Source: Bradyrhizobium sp. 186 (GTDB lineage: Bacteria > Pseudomonadota > Alphaproteobacteria > Rhizobiales > Xanthobacteraceae). Taken from it: a stretch of 64,000 bases of DNA. The translations under genes were made by a program, and so were the position numbers. The stretch covers positions 7,068,001-7,132,000 of the forward strand of contig NZ_CP082164.1 of the NCBI RefSeq assembly GCF_023101685.1, written 5' to 3'. This document shows, in pieces, positions 44,481-54,306 of the stretch (position 1 is the stretch's first letter; each line of letters starts with the position of its first letter). The notes below the pieces were generated by a model. That model worked only from the letters and a program-made list of their open reading frames with translations, searched no databases and was not told the origin of the DNA.

Positions 44481-46187
44481 CTATCGCGTCGCCGGCCTAT
44501 CCGTCTGAGAAATCGTGGATTTATCGTCCGCGCTCGACAGCGAGGGTTGCTCTATTGCGCGGATGCCAGGCTCGTCGCGACTCTTCTGGACATCTTCACG
44601 TTTTGTTGTACCGGACGCGGCGGCAATCGGCGTCGCGCTATCGAGGGGAACAGCCATGACCGCGGCAAAAGCGTCGGCTTCACCATCGCCGAAGAGATCA
44701 TCACGGCCGGGTGAGCCAAGGTCGCGCGCGGTCTTCGCAAGCGTCATGCGCAGCGCTTCCGGCTTCAGCGCGTAGTTGCGCTCCAGCAGCAGCGCCGCGA
44801 CGCCGGAGACATAGGCGGCCGCGAACGAGGTGCCCGACGTTATCTGATATTTGCCGTCCGGCGCCGGCAGGAAGATGTCGACGCCGGGCGCGGCAAGCGC
44901 GATGTAGTTGCCGCGGTTGGACGCGGTGAACAGCTTGTCCTGCTGGTCGGTGGCGCTGACCGCGATCACATTGGGATTGGCGGCGGGATAGAGCGGCGGC
45001 GACTTCGCCCCCGCATTGCCGGCGGCCGCAATCAACACCAGGCCGCGCGCGGCGGTCGCCGCGATGGCGCGCTCGATCACGGCATCCTTCGGACCGGCAA
45101 AGCTCATATTGACGATCTGCGCGCCGTGCTCGGCGGCGTAGTTGAGCGAGCGCAGGATGATGTAGGAGGAGCTCTCGGCACCGCCCGTGGTGCCGCCGAA
45201 GGCGCGGATGGCGATGATGCGCGCCTCCGGCGCGCTGCCCATCAGCCGCGCATGCGCGACGATGGCGCCGGCAATGCCGGTGCCGTGGATATGCGGGCCC
45301 TCGGTGCTGCCGAGCGCGTCGAAATTGTCGGCGATGGAATTGGCCAGTTCAGGGTGCCTGCCGTCGATCCCGGAATCGATCACCGCGACCGTGACATTGG
45401 CGCCGTGCACCAGCGTGTGAGCCTGCGGCAGACGCAGCCTTGCCAGCACATATTGCGCAGGATCGCCCTCGATCGGCACGGGCGACCTCTGGTCCTGGAG
45501 CACATAGCGGAAGTTCGGCTGGAGCGAGCGCACGCTGCCGTCGGCGGCCAATTCGCGCCGCACGGTCTCGGAGGGCCGGCCATCGGTGATGCGGAACAGG
45601 CCGATCGTGGCCCCGATCAGCGGAAAATTCTCGGATGAGACGCGCGTCAGGCCGTGCCGCCGCGCCAGCTCGTCGGCGTCTGTCACCGACAGCGCGCTGT
45701 CGATCTCAGCGACGAATTCGTTGGCGAAAGTCCGCAGGTTGGCGGCAACCGGCGTGTTGTTGCGGCGGCCATTGCCGGCGCTGTTTTTACCGGACTTGCC
45801 GGAGCCGCCGCCGCCTGCATTAGGCTGCGCCAGGCATTCGCCGTCGGCGTCACGGTAGGGCGCGGTGCAGGCCGGATAGAGGTTCGGCGAGTAGCGCGCA
45901 TAGGGCAGTACCGGCGTCGGCGTCATCCGCCCCGAGATCCGCGCGGTCGTGATCGTGCGCGGCCCGCGGTCGACGCTCACGACCCTCGCGGCCACACCCG
46001 GGCTGACGCGCGCGGCAACGCTCGGAGAGATGGTCGGCATGCGCGATGGGACGCTGATCGTGGGCGTGCGCATGATCGCCTGCGCATGCGCGACCTCGAC
46101 GCCGAGACAGGCGGCGAGCAGGAGCGCGGCTCCGACCGACGAAGCGTAGACCCCGGCTCTTGCTCCACTCTCGGACTTGCGTGTCAT
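44481..46187 (-). CDS. S8 family (subtilisin-like) serine peptidase, exported
   Basis: A 568-residue secreted protease. The signal region contains ALLLAACLGVEVAHAQA, compatible with Sec cleavage after AHA or a lipoprotein with Cys27. A repetitive low-complexity part (45-140) with Gly/Ser and Asn is followed by a propeptide-like domain (about 150-232, FVAEIDSALSVTDADELARR) and the catalytic domain with D271 (VIDSGID), H301 (HGTGIAGAI), oxyanion N391 (AAGNAG) and S454 (SGTSFAAAYVSG). The C-terminal tail after about 510 is disordered. The gene is the third of a minus-strand operon behind an ECF sigma factor and its anti-sigma factor, so the protease is probably part of that regulatory circuit or its output. 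Confidence 0.92.
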   Translation of the reverse strand: MTRKSESGARAGVYASSVGAALLLAACLGVEVAHAQAIMRTPTISVPSRMPTISPSVAARVSPGVAARVVSVDRGPRTITTARISGRMTPTPVLPYARYSPNLYPACTAPYRDADGECLAQPNAGGGGSGKSGKNSAGNGRRNNTPVAANLRTFANEFVAEIDSALSVTDADELARRHGLTRVSSENFPLIGATIGLFRITDGRPSETVRRELAADGSVRSLQPNFRYVLQDQRSPVPIEGDPAQYVLARLRLPQAHTLVHGANVTVAVIDSGIDGRHPELANSIADNFDALGSTEGPHIHGTGIAGAIVAHARLMGSAPEARIIAIRAFGGTTGGAESSSYIILRSLNYAAEHGAQIVNMSFAGPKDAVIERAIAATAARGLVLIAAAGNAGAKSPPLYPAANPNVIAVSATDQQDKLFTASNRGNYIALAAPGVDIFLPAPDGKYQITSGTSFAAAYVSGVAALLLERNYALKPEALRMTLAKTARDLGSPGRDDLFGDGEADAFAAVMAVPLDSATPIAAASGTTKREDVQKSRDEPGIRAIEQPSLSSADDKSTISQTDRPATR

Positions 46188-46202
46188 CGGTCGAGAGGCG
46201 CC

Positions 46203-46898
46203 TTACGGCGCCGCGACAGCGAGGTTGACGAACTTTTCGCGCTGCATCTTGCCGAGCAGCGAGGCGAGCTCGTCCTGGCTCATCGCCTTGTCAAACTGGA
46301 GGCGGAACATGCCGCCCTTGGCACCGTCGATGATCGAGGCCTGGTAGCTGTCGAGCAGCGAGGTGATGTCGGCCACCCGCGCCTCGGGCGTAAAGCGCAC
46401 CAGCGCGCGCGCCGGCGCGCCGGCAGCTCCGAGTTCGCGCGTGATCGGGGCGCTGGTCGAGAGCGAGGCGGTCTGGAAGGTTGCGGTCTGCTTCTTCATC
46501 AGCACGGCGCCGATGACACCGGCCTGGAGCAGCAGCGCGATGGCGCCGAGGCTCGCCGACCAGGCCAGCGCGCGCGGCGACAGGCTCGCGAAGAACGTCG
46601 AGATGCGCGCCGACAGCGGCAGCGCGCTGGTTGCCCGCGCAGGCTCGGCGTCGATCGCGGCGAACAGCTTTTGCATCGCGCGCACAGACGGAGCACCGAG
46701 GCTCTCGTTCAGATGGATGGTCTCTTCGTACTCGCCGCGGATCGCGGCATATTGCCTGGCGAGCTCCGGATCACGGGCCAGCGCCTCCTCGACGCGGCGG
46801 GCATCGCGCGCGTTCAGCGTGCCCGCGGCGTGCCACGGCAGCAGCATCTCGATTTCACTGGGCTCTTGCTCCAGTATCTTCTTGCTCAACGCCATCAT
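46203..46898 (-). CDS. Transmembrane anti-sigma factor with propeptide-like periplasmic domain
   Basis: A 231-residue membrane protein. Residues 1-100 are an anti-sigma N-terminal region (EIEMLLPWHAAGTLNARDAR, RVEEALARDPELARQYAAIR) without the HxxxCxxC zinc motif. A single transmembrane helix follows at about 110-134 (WSASLGAIALLLQAGVIGAV). The periplasmic part ends in a compact domain (about 165-228, ALVRFTPEARVADITSLLDS, GGMFRLQFDKAMSQDELASL) that resembles subtilase propeptide (inhibitor I9-like) modules. Its ATG overlaps the stop of the sigma gene (ATGA), and the subtilase gene follows 15 bases downstream. It should hold the sigma factor inactive at the membrane until an envelope signal arrives. 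Confidence 0.85.
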   Translation of the reverse strand: MMALSKKILEQEPSEIEMLLPWHAAGTLNARDARRVEEALARDPELARQYAAIRGEYEETIHLNESLGAPSVRAMQKLFAAIDAEPARATSALPLSARISTFFASLSPRALAWSASLGAIALLLQAGVIGAVLMKKQTATFQTASLSTSAPITRELGAAGAPARALVRFTPEARVADITSLLDSYQASIIDGAKGGMFRLQFDKAMSQDELASLLGKMQREKFVNLAVAAP

Positions 46899-47464
46899 GG
46901 CCAGCCTCGCTCAACGCCGGCTGCCTTCAGCAGTTCGGCCAGTTTCTTGCGCGCATAGAACAGGCGCGTCTTCACAGTGTTCTCCGGTATCCCGACGATT
47001 TCGGCCACTTCTTCCACGGACTTCTCGTGGTAGTAGACGAGATCGACGATTTCCCGATGGTCCGGCGAGAGGCCCGTCAGACACTCCCGCAACGCTTCAC
47101 TGGTATCCTTCTTCTGCACCACCGTTTCCGGATCGTCGGACGTATCCTCGATCGCGTTGGCGGCTTCTTCGTCCAACGCAAAGTCCTTCCTGCGCCGAAG
47201 CGCAGACAGGGCCTTGAATCGGGTGATTGCCAGCAGCCAGGTGGAAACGGCGGATCGGCCCTCGAACTTGCCGGCCTGACGCCAGACGTCGAGAAACACC
47301 TCACTGATGAGATCTTCTGCCGCCTGCTCGTCCCGAACGAGCCTGAGGCCGAACCGATACACCCTGACATGGTGCCGCCCGTACAGCACCTGCATGGCAA
47401 GCCGGTCGCCTTGAGCGATCCGGGCGATCAGGACCTCGTCCGAAGCCGCCTGTGTCACGCTCAA
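46895..47464 (-). CDS. ECF-type RNA polymerase sigma factor
   Basis: A 189-residue ECF sigma factor. Region 2 has LYGRHHVRVYRFGLRLVRDE and AAEDLISEVFLDVWRQAGKF; region 4 has LSPDHREIVDLVYYHEKSVE, EVAEIVGIPENTVKTRLFYA. No extra domain is present. It is translationally coupled to the anti-sigma gene by a four-base overlap and, with the subtilase gene, forms a three-gene operon. Such sigma factors usually direct transcription of their own operon, but the promoter consensus could not be recognised upstream. Confidence 0.93.
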   Translation of the reverse strand: MSVTQAASDEVLIARIAQGDRLAMQVLYGRHHVRVYRFGLRLVRDEQAAEDLISEVFLDVWRQAGKFEGRSAVSTWLLAITRFKALSALRRRKDFALDEEAANAIEDTSDDPETVVQKKDTSEALRECLTGLSPDHREIVDLVYYHEKSVEEVAEIVGIPENTVKTRLFYARKKLAELLKAAGVERGWP

Positions 47465-47893
47465 AGGCCGTCTCGCAAGGTTGGTCGGGCCGAAACGGCC
47501 GACGGTTCGACGGGAGGCGCAAGAATCTTCAACCTACCGCATTCATGCGGGGACCTGTGTGATCTACCCCACATCGGTACACTTTCCTGAAGCCATCCAG
47601 GATGCCGGAATAGCTCTTATCCATATTGGTAACATAATACCGAAATACTTTCCCGCGGAAGACCCCGCAAGTTCCTGCGAGCTTACCAAGCCTCGGTCCA
47701 TACCACAGCCTTGTGCAACGCATCCTGAAAGGCCCTGCGGCCCGATCGCCGACGATCCCTAATCGCTCGCTAATTTCCGTGTCGGATCAAGGCCATTTGC
47801 CGGTGCAGCAAGCCCGGATTCGCCGGCCGAGGATACCAAACCTAAAGGCTTGCGACGTAGATTTTTGGACCGACATCCACCAATGGCGAGACC
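47465..47893. other. Intergenic region, no gene seen
   Basis: This is the divergent region between the ECF sigma operon and the GGDEF gene and must hold both promoters, including a probable autoregulatory one. Open frames here have no family resemblance. No sure sigma consensus was identified; a short inverted repeat CCGCATTCATGCGG lies near 47537. Confidence 0.4.
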
Positions 47894-49051
47894 ATGAGCA
47901 CGGCCGCGACGTCCCTCCCGGACCGGAATGCCGCAGAAGTCGCGGATCTCGCGTTGACCTCCGACGCGACGATGCCGGAGATGCGCGCGCGCCGTATGCG
48001 GCAACGCCGCCAGATGTATGCCGGCCAGGTCGTGAGCTACTCGCTCGGCGCGTCGGTTCTGCTGCTGTACGCCCATGACGGCACGATTGCGATGGCAGTT
48101 CCCGCGCTGTTCTGGTTCGGCGGCCTCCTGATCATCGGCGCGTTCACAGTGCTGTCGGAAGCCGGCGTCGGCGACCGCCACAGCGATCACTATCTCACCG
48201 TGTTCCAGATCTCGGCGCATATGGCGCTGCAGTTCGTCTTCCTGATCTCGGCGCCGACCATCGGGATCGCCTTCATCGCCGTACTGTTCCTGATCTTTGC
48301 GTTCGGCACGCTACGCATGACCTCGAGCCAGGCGATGGTCACCTGGGGCCTCGCAACCTGCGGGCTCGCATTCGTCTTCCTGGTCTCGGACCTGCCGGTC
48401 GGACTTCCGGTCACGACCCGGCTCGAGCGAACCGCCGCGATGCTGTGCTTCGTGCTGGTGATCGGCCAGTGCGCCTTTCTCGGCCTGTTCGGCGCCACCC
48501 TACGCAAGGTGCTATATCGCCGCAGCATCGAACTGAAGGATGCCTACCGGCGCATCGAGGAGCTCGCCGAGCTCGACGAACTCACCGGCTCCTACAACCG
48601 CCGCTGCATCATGCGGAACCTCGACACCGAGATCGAACAGTCGCGGCAGACGGCCACGCCTTGCGCGATCGCGCTGATCGATCTCGACTGGTTCAAGCGC
48701 ATCAACGACGCCCACGGTCACCCGGTCGGCGACGAGGTGCTGCGCACCTTCGCGATCACGATTTTCGCCAACATCCGCCCGGCTGATCGTTTTGGCCGCT
48801 ACGGCGGCGAGGAATTTTTACTGCTGCTGCCGGGAACGCAAGGCGACGCCGCCGCCCGCATGCTCGATCGGCTGCGCGGCATAGTCGCCGATCTCGACTG
48901 GAGCGCATTCTCCCCCGGCATGCGCGTGACGATTTCTGCGGGCGTCGTGACGCTGCGCGACAACGATACTGCCGACACGTTTCTCGCGCGCGCCGACAGC
49001 GCGCTCTATTCCGCCAAGGCGCAAGGGCGCAACCGCATTGCAACGAGCTGA
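47894..49051 (+). CDS. Membrane GGDEF diguanylate cyclase
   Basis: A 385-residue protein with six hydrophobic helices in the first 205 residues (for example YSLGASVLLLYAHDGTIAMA and ALFWFGGLLIIGAFTVLSEA), a short coiled linker (IELKDAYRRIEELAELDELT) and a complete GGDEF domain with the active motif RYGGEEFLLLLPG and the metal-binding LIDLDWFKRINDAHGHPVGD. It makes cyclic di-GMP from GTP at the cytoplasmic face. An inhibitory I-site RxxD is not obvious before the GGEEF motif. Confidence 0.93.
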   Translation: MSTAATSLPDRNAAEVADLALTSDATMPEMRARRMRQRRQMYAGQVVSYSLGASVLLLYAHDGTIAMAVPALFWFGGLLIIGAFTVLSEAGVGDRHSDHYLTVFQISAHMALQFVFLISAPTIGIAFIAVLFLIFAFGTLRMTSSQAMVTWGLATCGLAFVFLVSDLPVGLPVTTRLERTAAMLCFVLVIGQCAFLGLFGATLRKVLYRRSIELKDAYRRIEELAELDELTGSYNRRCIMRNLDTEIEQSRQTATPCAIALIDLDWFKRINDAHGHPVGDEVLRTFAITIFANIRPADRFGRYGGEEFLLLLPGTQGDAAARMLDRLRGIVADLDWSAFSPGMRVTISAGVVTLRDNDTADTFLARADSALYSAKAQGRNRIATS

Positions 49052-49114
49052 CCGATCCATTTTCTTCCGGCCGCGCAGAAGCCGCCGCCGCACCGAACGC
49101 TCCAGGACAGGGCT

Positions 49115-50218
49115 ATGAGATCCAAATCCGCCAAGCCATCCGAAAACCTGCTCGACGAATTGCAGGCGGCGCTCTCGCACGGCACCGTTGCGCGCCGGGT
49201 CGAGACGCTGCGCCGCGTCACCGATCTCTTCGTCTACAATTCGGTGGACTATTCCGACGACCATATGCGGCTGTTCGACGACGTGTTCCAGTGCCTGATC
49301 GGGCAGATCGAGACGTCGGCCAGGGCGTTGCTCGCCGACCGGCTGGCGCCGATCGCAGCCGCGCCTCCCGGGATCATCCGCACGCTCGCGCTCGACGAGA
49401 TCATCGAGGTCGCCGGCCCCGTGCTGTCGAAGTCGGAACGGCTGGACGAGGCGACCCTGATCGAGATCGCGCACAGCAGAGGCCAGGCGCATCTCAAGGC
49501 CATCTCGCTGCGGCGGGTGCTCTCCGAGGCACTGACCGACGTGCTGGTGACGCGCGGCAACGAAGACGTGGTGCAATCGACTGTCACGAACCCGGGCGCG
49601 CAGCTCTCCGAGGGGAGTTTCACCGATCTCGTCACGCGCGCCGAACGCGACGACGACCTCGCCACCTGCATCGGCCTGCGGCCCGACCTGCCGCGCCATC
49701 ACTACCTGAGGCTTGTTGCAAAGGCATCGCTCAGTGTGCGCAAAAAGCTCGAAGCCGCCAATCCGGGGCTGGCCGACGAAGTGTCGAGCGTGGTCCAGGA
49801 AGCCGCCCAGCGGGTCCGCGCAGCCGCCATGACCAGGCAGACCGAGATGGCGCGGGCGCTGGTGAAGTCGCTGCACGACGACGGCCGGCTCAACGAATTC
49901 CAGGTCACGACTTTCGCCGAGCAGGGCAAGTTCGACGAGACCAACGCAGGGCTCGCCGCGCTCGCCGGCGTCTCGGTCGAGACCGCCGAGAACATGATGA
50001 TCGAGAGCTGCACCGAGGGCGTGATGATCCTCGCCAAGGTCGCGGGCATGTCGTGGCCAAGCGTTCGCGCCATCATCGCCATGCGCGAAAAACTATCCGG
50101 CGGCTCGCAGACGGACATGCTGACGCTGCGCGATGCCTACGAGGCGCTGCGCGGCTCGACCGCGCAGCAGGTGCTCCGCTTCCATCGCATGCAGCAGAGC
50201 GCGACGCCGGCGGCCTAA
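49115..50218 (+). CDS. DUF2336 domain protein (second copy)
   Basis: A 367-residue all-helical DUF2336 protein (TLRRVTDLFVYNSVDYSDDH, MRLFDDVFQCLIGQIETSAR, and NEFQVTTFAEQGKFDETNAG), more divergent from the copy at 10645-11619 than expected for a recent duplication. It starts 64 bases after the GGDEF gene and may share its transcript. DUF2336 proteins are alphaproteobacterial and uncharacterised. Confidence 0.87.
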   Translation: MRSKSAKPSENLLDELQAALSHGTVARRVETLRRVTDLFVYNSVDYSDDHMRLFDDVFQCLIGQIETSARALLADRLAPIAAAPPGIIRTLALDEIIEVAGPVLSKSERLDEATLIEIAHSRGQAHLKAISLRRVLSEALTDVLVTRGNEDVVQSTVTNPGAQLSEGSFTDLVTRAERDDDLATCIGLRPDLPRHHYLRLVAKASLSVRKKLEAANPGLADEVSSVVQEAAQRVRAAAMTRQTEMARALVKSLHDDGRLNEFQVTTFAEQGKFDETNAGLAALAGVSVETAENMMIESCTEGVMILAKVAGMSWPSVRAIIAMREKLSGGSQTDMLTLRDAYEALRGSTAQQVLRFHRMQQSATPAA

Positions 50219-50237
50219 GGAGCGGCTGCCGTCAACG

Positions 50238-52442
50238 TCAGGCTTCGGGCATGCGATGCAGCAGCTTGTCGAGCGTGATCGGGTAATCTCGTACCCGTAT
50301 GCCGGTTGCGTTGTAGATGGCGTTGGCCAACGCCGCGGCGACTCCGCACAGCCCGAGCTCACCGATCCCCTTGGCCTTCATCGGCGAGGACATCGGGTCC
50401 GTTTCGTCCAGGAAGATGGTCTCTTGGTGCGGAATGTCGGCATGAACCGGAACTTCGTAGCCGGCGAGATCATGATTGACGAAGAAGCCGGTGCGCTTGT
50501 CCACCGCCAGCTCTTCCATGAGCGCCGCGCCGACACCCATTGTCATTGCGCCGATCACCTGGCTGCGCGCAGTCTTCGGGTTGAGGACACGACCTGCGGC
50601 ACAGACGGCGAGCATGCGGCGGACCCGGATCTCCGCCGTCGCTGCGTCGACGCCGAGCTCGACGAAATGTGCGCCGAACGTCGATTGCTGATGGGTTTTG
50701 GCGAGATCGCCGTACTCGATCGAATCCTCCGCCGTGAGTTCGCTGTCCGACGCCGCCTGTCCCAACGGAACGCTTCGGTTGCCCGAGGACACCTGTCCAT
50801 CCGAGAAAGCCACGTCAGCGGAGTTGAAGCCGAGCTTTTGCGCCACCGCCTGACGCAGCTTGACGCAGGCGGCATAGACGCCCGAGGTCGAATTGTTTGC
50901 ACCGAACTGCCCGCCGGAGCCTGAGGATACCGGGAAACTGGAGTCGCCGAGACGTACGACGACCCTCTCAAGCGGCACCCCCATCATCTCCGCTGCGGTC
51001 TGGGCGATGATCGTGTAGCTGCCGGTTCCGATGTCGGTCATATCGGTTTCGACGGTCACGACCCCACGTCTGTCGAGACGGACGCGCGCCCCCGACTTCA
51101 TCAAGAGGTTGTTGCGGAACGCGGCGGCCATGCCGATGCCCACCAGCCAGCGGCCGTCTCGCCGCTTGCCGGGCTCGGCATTTCGCGCGCTCCAGCCGAA
51201 GCGTTCCGCGCCGAGCTTCATGCACGCGACAAGCTGACGCTGCGAGAAAGGACGGTTCGGATGTTCGGGATCGACCTGGGTGTCGTTGCGCGCGCGGAAT
51301 TCGATGGGATCGAGATTCAACCGCTCCGCCAGTTCGTCCATGGCGATCTCCAGCGCCATCATGCCAGGCGCCTCGCCGGGCGCACGCATGGCGTTGCCCT
51401 CGGGGAGATCCAGCATGGCCAGGCGCAGCGCCGTCATCCGGTTCTCGCCGGCATAGAGCAGACGGGTTTGCTGCACCGCCGTCTCCGGCCTGCCTTCCGG
51501 CAAATTGCCCGACCAGCTCTCGTGTCCGATTGCGGTGATATTGCCGTCCCGGGTCGCGCCGATACGAATTCGCTGGATCGTCGCGGGGCGATGCGTCGTG
51601 TTGTTGAACATCAGGGGTCGCTGCATTGCGACCTTGACCGGGCGGTTGGCAGCACGGGCACCTAACGCTGCGAGGATCGCGTCTGAACGGAGAAACAGTT
51701 TTCCGCCAAACCCCCCTCCGATGAAGGGCGAAATGAGGCGAACGTTTTCTTTCGGCAAACCGAGCGTCTTGGCGACGTCGCCGGTGGTCCAGGCGATCAT
51801 CTGGTTGGAGGTCCAGAGCGTTAGCTTGTCTCCATCCCATGCCGCCATCGATGCGTGCGGCTCCATCATCGCATGGGCTTGATCCGGCGTGGTGTAGGTC
51901 GCATCGAGTTGCATCGGCGCGGCCGCGAATGCGCCGGAAAAGTCACCAACACTTGTGTCCGGCTGGCTGTCGCCACGGCCGGCAGGCCTGGCAGCGCTGT
52001 CGCGTCCGGCCAACAGGTCGAACGAACCCTTCGCCGCGGTGTAATCGACCTTGACGAGCTGCGCCGCGGCGCGGGCCCGTTCAAAGGTTTCGGCAACGAC
52101 GACCGCGACGGCCTGGTGATAATGGTCGATGTCGGGGCCGCCGAGCAGCTTCGCCGTGTTGTAGGTGCCCTTGCCGAGCTTGCCGGCATTTTCTGCGGTC
52201 ACGATTGAGACGACGCCCGGCGAGGCCTTGGCGCGGGACAGATCGATCGATGCGATCCGGCCCTTGGCGATGGCAGAACCTACAATGTAGCCGTAGGCAG
52301 GGCGCGAGGCGACGTCGTGCCACTCATAGGCGTAGGTTGCCCTCCCCGTCGTCTTGAGAGGACCGTCGATCCGGCTCGTCGCATGTCCGATGATCTTGAG
52401 CTGGTCGATCGGATTCGTGGTCGCAGGCGTATCGAACTTCAT
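50238..52442 (-). CDS. paoC: Xanthine dehydrogenase-family molybdopterin-binding subunit (PaoC-like)
   Basis: A 734-residue molybdenum cofactor subunit of an aldehyde or heterocycle oxidoreductase. It has the usual substrate-pocket and cofactor segments (SPFIGGGFGGKLFLRSDAIL, MRAPGEAPGMMALEIAMDEL) and the essential Glu in KGIGELGLCGVAAALANAIY, at E695. It forms a complex with the FAD and iron-sulfur subunits encoded immediately upstream, and the assembled enzyme is probably periplasmic through the Tat signal of the iron-sulfur subunit. Closest in type to the E. coli PaoABC aldehyde oxidoreductase; the substrate is unknown. Confidence 0.9.
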   Translation of the reverse strand: MKFDTPATTNPIDQLKIIGHATSRIDGPLKTTGRATYAYEWHDVASRPAYGYIVGSAIAKGRIASIDLSRAKASPGVVSIVTAENAGKLGKGTYNTAKLLGGPDIDHYHQAVAVVVAETFERARAAAQLVKVDYTAAKGSFDLLAGRDSAARPAGRGDSQPDTSVGDFSGAFAAAPMQLDATYTTPDQAHAMMEPHASMAAWDGDKLTLWTSNQMIAWTTGDVAKTLGLPKENVRLISPFIGGGFGGKLFLRSDAILAALGARAANRPVKVAMQRPLMFNNTTHRPATIQRIRIGATRDGNITAIGHESWSGNLPEGRPETAVQQTRLLYAGENRMTALRLAMLDLPEGNAMRAPGEAPGMMALEIAMDELAERLNLDPIEFRARNDTQVDPEHPNRPFSQRQLVACMKLGAERFGWSARNAEPGKRRDGRWLVGIGMAAAFRNNLLMKSGARVRLDRRGVVTVETDMTDIGTGSYTIIAQTAAEMMGVPLERVVVRLGDSSFPVSSGSGGQFGANNSTSGVYAACVKLRQAVAQKLGFNSADVAFSDGQVSSGNRSVPLGQAASDSELTAEDSIEYGDLAKTHQQSTFGAHFVELGVDAATAEIRVRRMLAVCAAGRVLNPKTARSQVIGAMTMGVGAALMEELAVDKRTGFFVNHDLAGYEVPVHADIPHQETIFLDETDPMSSPMKAKGIGELGLCGVAAALANAIYNATGIRVRDYPITLDKLLHRMPEA

Positions 52443-52445
52443 GGC

Positions 52446-53396
52446 TCAACCCTTCGCTTCGGTGAGCACGGCGGCGAGCGTGCGCTCGACCAACGCCAGC
52501 TTGAATGCGTTGTCCCGGGTCGGCTTGGCACCATCGAACAGACGTGCGGCGACGGACTTGGCGCCGCGTGGCATCTCGGCTTCCGCCGCCTCGACCCGCC
52601 ATGGCTTGTGAGCGATTCCTCCGACGGCCACCCGTCCTGTTCCGTCGCGCTGGATGATCGCCCCGATCGAAATCAACGCGAACGCATAGGAGGCGCGATC
52701 ACGGACCTTCCGGTAAATGTGCGTTCCGCCAATGGGCTTCGGAAGCGTCACGGACGTGATCAACTCGCCGGCCGCAAGCGTCGTCTCGATGTGCGGCGTG
52801 TCTCCCGGCAGACGGTGGAGATCGGCGATCGGGATATTTCGTGTGGAGCCGTCCGGACGAACCGTCTGGACGGTCGCGTCGAGGGCGCGCATGGCGATCG
52901 CCATATCGCTCGGGTGCGTCGCGATGCAGGCGTCGCTGGAGCCGATCACCGCATGCTGGCGGGTCACGCCGCCGATGGCGGCGCAGCCGCTGCCGGGGGT
53001 GCGCTTGTTGCACGGCTGGTTGGTGTCATAGAAATACGGGCAGCGCGTCCTTTGCAGCAGATTGCCGGCCGTGGTCGCCTTGTTGCGCAGTTGGCCGGAC
53101 GCGCCGGCAAGCAGCGCCCGCGACAGCAGGCTATAATCACGCCGGACCCGCTCATCGGCAGCCAAGGTCGTATTGCGCACCAGTGCGCCGATCCGCAAGC
53201 CACCCTCGGGCGTCGGTTCGATCTTGTCGAAAGCGAGGCCGTTGACGTCGATCAGATGAGCCGGCGTCTCGATTTCAAGCTTCATCAGGTCAAGCAGATT
53301 GGTGCCGCCGGCAATGAATTTCGCGTTGCCGGTCCTGACGGCAGCTGATGCCGCCGCTGCGGGCGAATGCGCCTTTTCATAGGTAAAGGACTTCAT
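52446..53396 (-). CDS. paoB: FAD-binding subunit of xanthine dehydrogenase family (PaoB-like)
   Basis: A 316-residue FAD subunit with the binding loop [20 protein letters not shown] and [20 protein letters not shown]. It also has the cysteine set C119, C129, C138 and C157 ([20 protein letters not shown]), typical of PaoB-type subunits that carry an extra [4Fe-4S] cluster. It starts inside the stop of the iron-sulfur subunit gene (ATGA-type overlap) and ends three bases before paoC. Confidence 0.9.
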   Translation of the reverse strand: MKSFTYEKAHSPAAAASAAVRTGNAKFIAGGTNLLDLMKLEIETPAHLIDVNGLAFDKIEPTPEGGLRIGALVRNTTLAADERVRRDYSLLSRALLAGASGQLRNKATTAGNLLQRTRCPYFYDTNQPCNKRTPGSGCAAIGGVTRQHAVIGSSDACIATHPSDMAIAMRALDATVQTVRPDGSTRNIPIADLHRLPGDTPHIETTLAAGELITSVTLPKPIGGTHIYRKVRDRASYAFALISIGAIIQRDGTGRVAVGGIAHKPWRVEAAEAEMPRGAKSVAARLFDGAKPTRDNAFKLALVERTLAAVLTEAKG

Positions 53397-54055
53397 GCGG
53401 GCCTCCCGGCAACTTCGGTGATCGCCTCAGCGATGTTGGAATAAGCGCCGCAACGGCAGATGTTGCCGCTCATGCGCTCGCGCAGTTCGGCATTCGTCAA
53501 TTGCGGGGCCGCATTCAGGTCGCCGGTGACGTGACTTGGAATTCCGGCCTTGATCTCTTCGAGCACGGCAACGGCCGAGCAGATCTGTCCCGGCGTGCAA
53601 TAGCCGCACTGAAAGCCATCGTGCTTGACGAAGGCGGTCTGCATTGGATGCATGTGCTCCGGCGTACCGAGCCCCTCGATCGTCGTCACGTTGTCGCCCT
53701 CATGCATGATCGCGAGCGTCAGACATGAGTTGATGCGCTGCCCGCCGACGATCACGGTGCAGGCACCGCATTGACCGTGGTCGCAGCCCTTCTTGGTGCC
53801 GGTGAGACGGAGATGTTCGCGCAGCGCGTCGAGGAGAGTCGTCCGGGTGTCCAGCTTCAGAGCGCGGACCTCGCCGTTGACGTTGAAGGACACCGTCGCC
53901 ATCGCGGGTGTTTCCGCCGCGGTCGCAGCGGTCAGAGGCTCCACGGCAGAATTCTGGGCCTCGGCGACCCCGGACGTTGCGCCGATCACGACGGACGTCG
54001 CGGTTCCGAGCAGAAGGTTCCGCCGCGACATTTCGAACGCGCTGGGTTTTCGCAT
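53393..54055 (-). CDS. paoA: [2Fe-2S] subunit with Tat signal (PaoA-like)
   Basis: A 220-residue subunit with a twin-arginine signal ([20 protein letters not shown]) and two [2Fe-2S] sites: C91, C96, C99 and C111 in the plant-ferredoxin-like part ([17 protein letters not shown]) and C150, C153, C200 and C202 in the helical part ([30 protein letters not shown]). The start is ATG 54055; ATG at codon 9 is possible. It transfers electrons from the molybdenum site towards FAD and exports the folded complex. Confidence 0.92.
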   Translation of the reverse strand: MRKPSAFEMSRRNLLLGTATSVVIGATSGVAEAQNSAVEPLTAATAAETPAMATVSFNVNGEVRALKLDTRTTLLDALREHLRLTGTKKGCDHGQCGACTVIVGGQRINSCLTLAIMHEGDNVTTIEGLGTPEHMHPMQTAFVKHDGFQCGYCTPGQICSAVAVLEEIKAGIPSHVTGDLNAAPQLTNAELRERMSGNICRCGAYSNIAEAITEVAGRPA

Positions 54056-54306
54056 GGTTGGGCATATCCCTCGCTACAGCAGCGTCAACGACGCTCTGGC
54101 TAGAAGTCTTCCAACCGAGGTTAGTTTCCAGGCGTGAGCTGGATTAGCCCTTCACAATGGCATGAACCTATGTCCGCCATTCATGAATGGAGCTGCATCG
54201 GCGTGCATGTGGAGGACCGACGTCGCGGATCCGGACGTTGCGCCAAATTGCGGAGTGCACCGGCACGGAGACGCTTTATAGGCACATGCCTCAACGGGCG
54301 GCAGGC

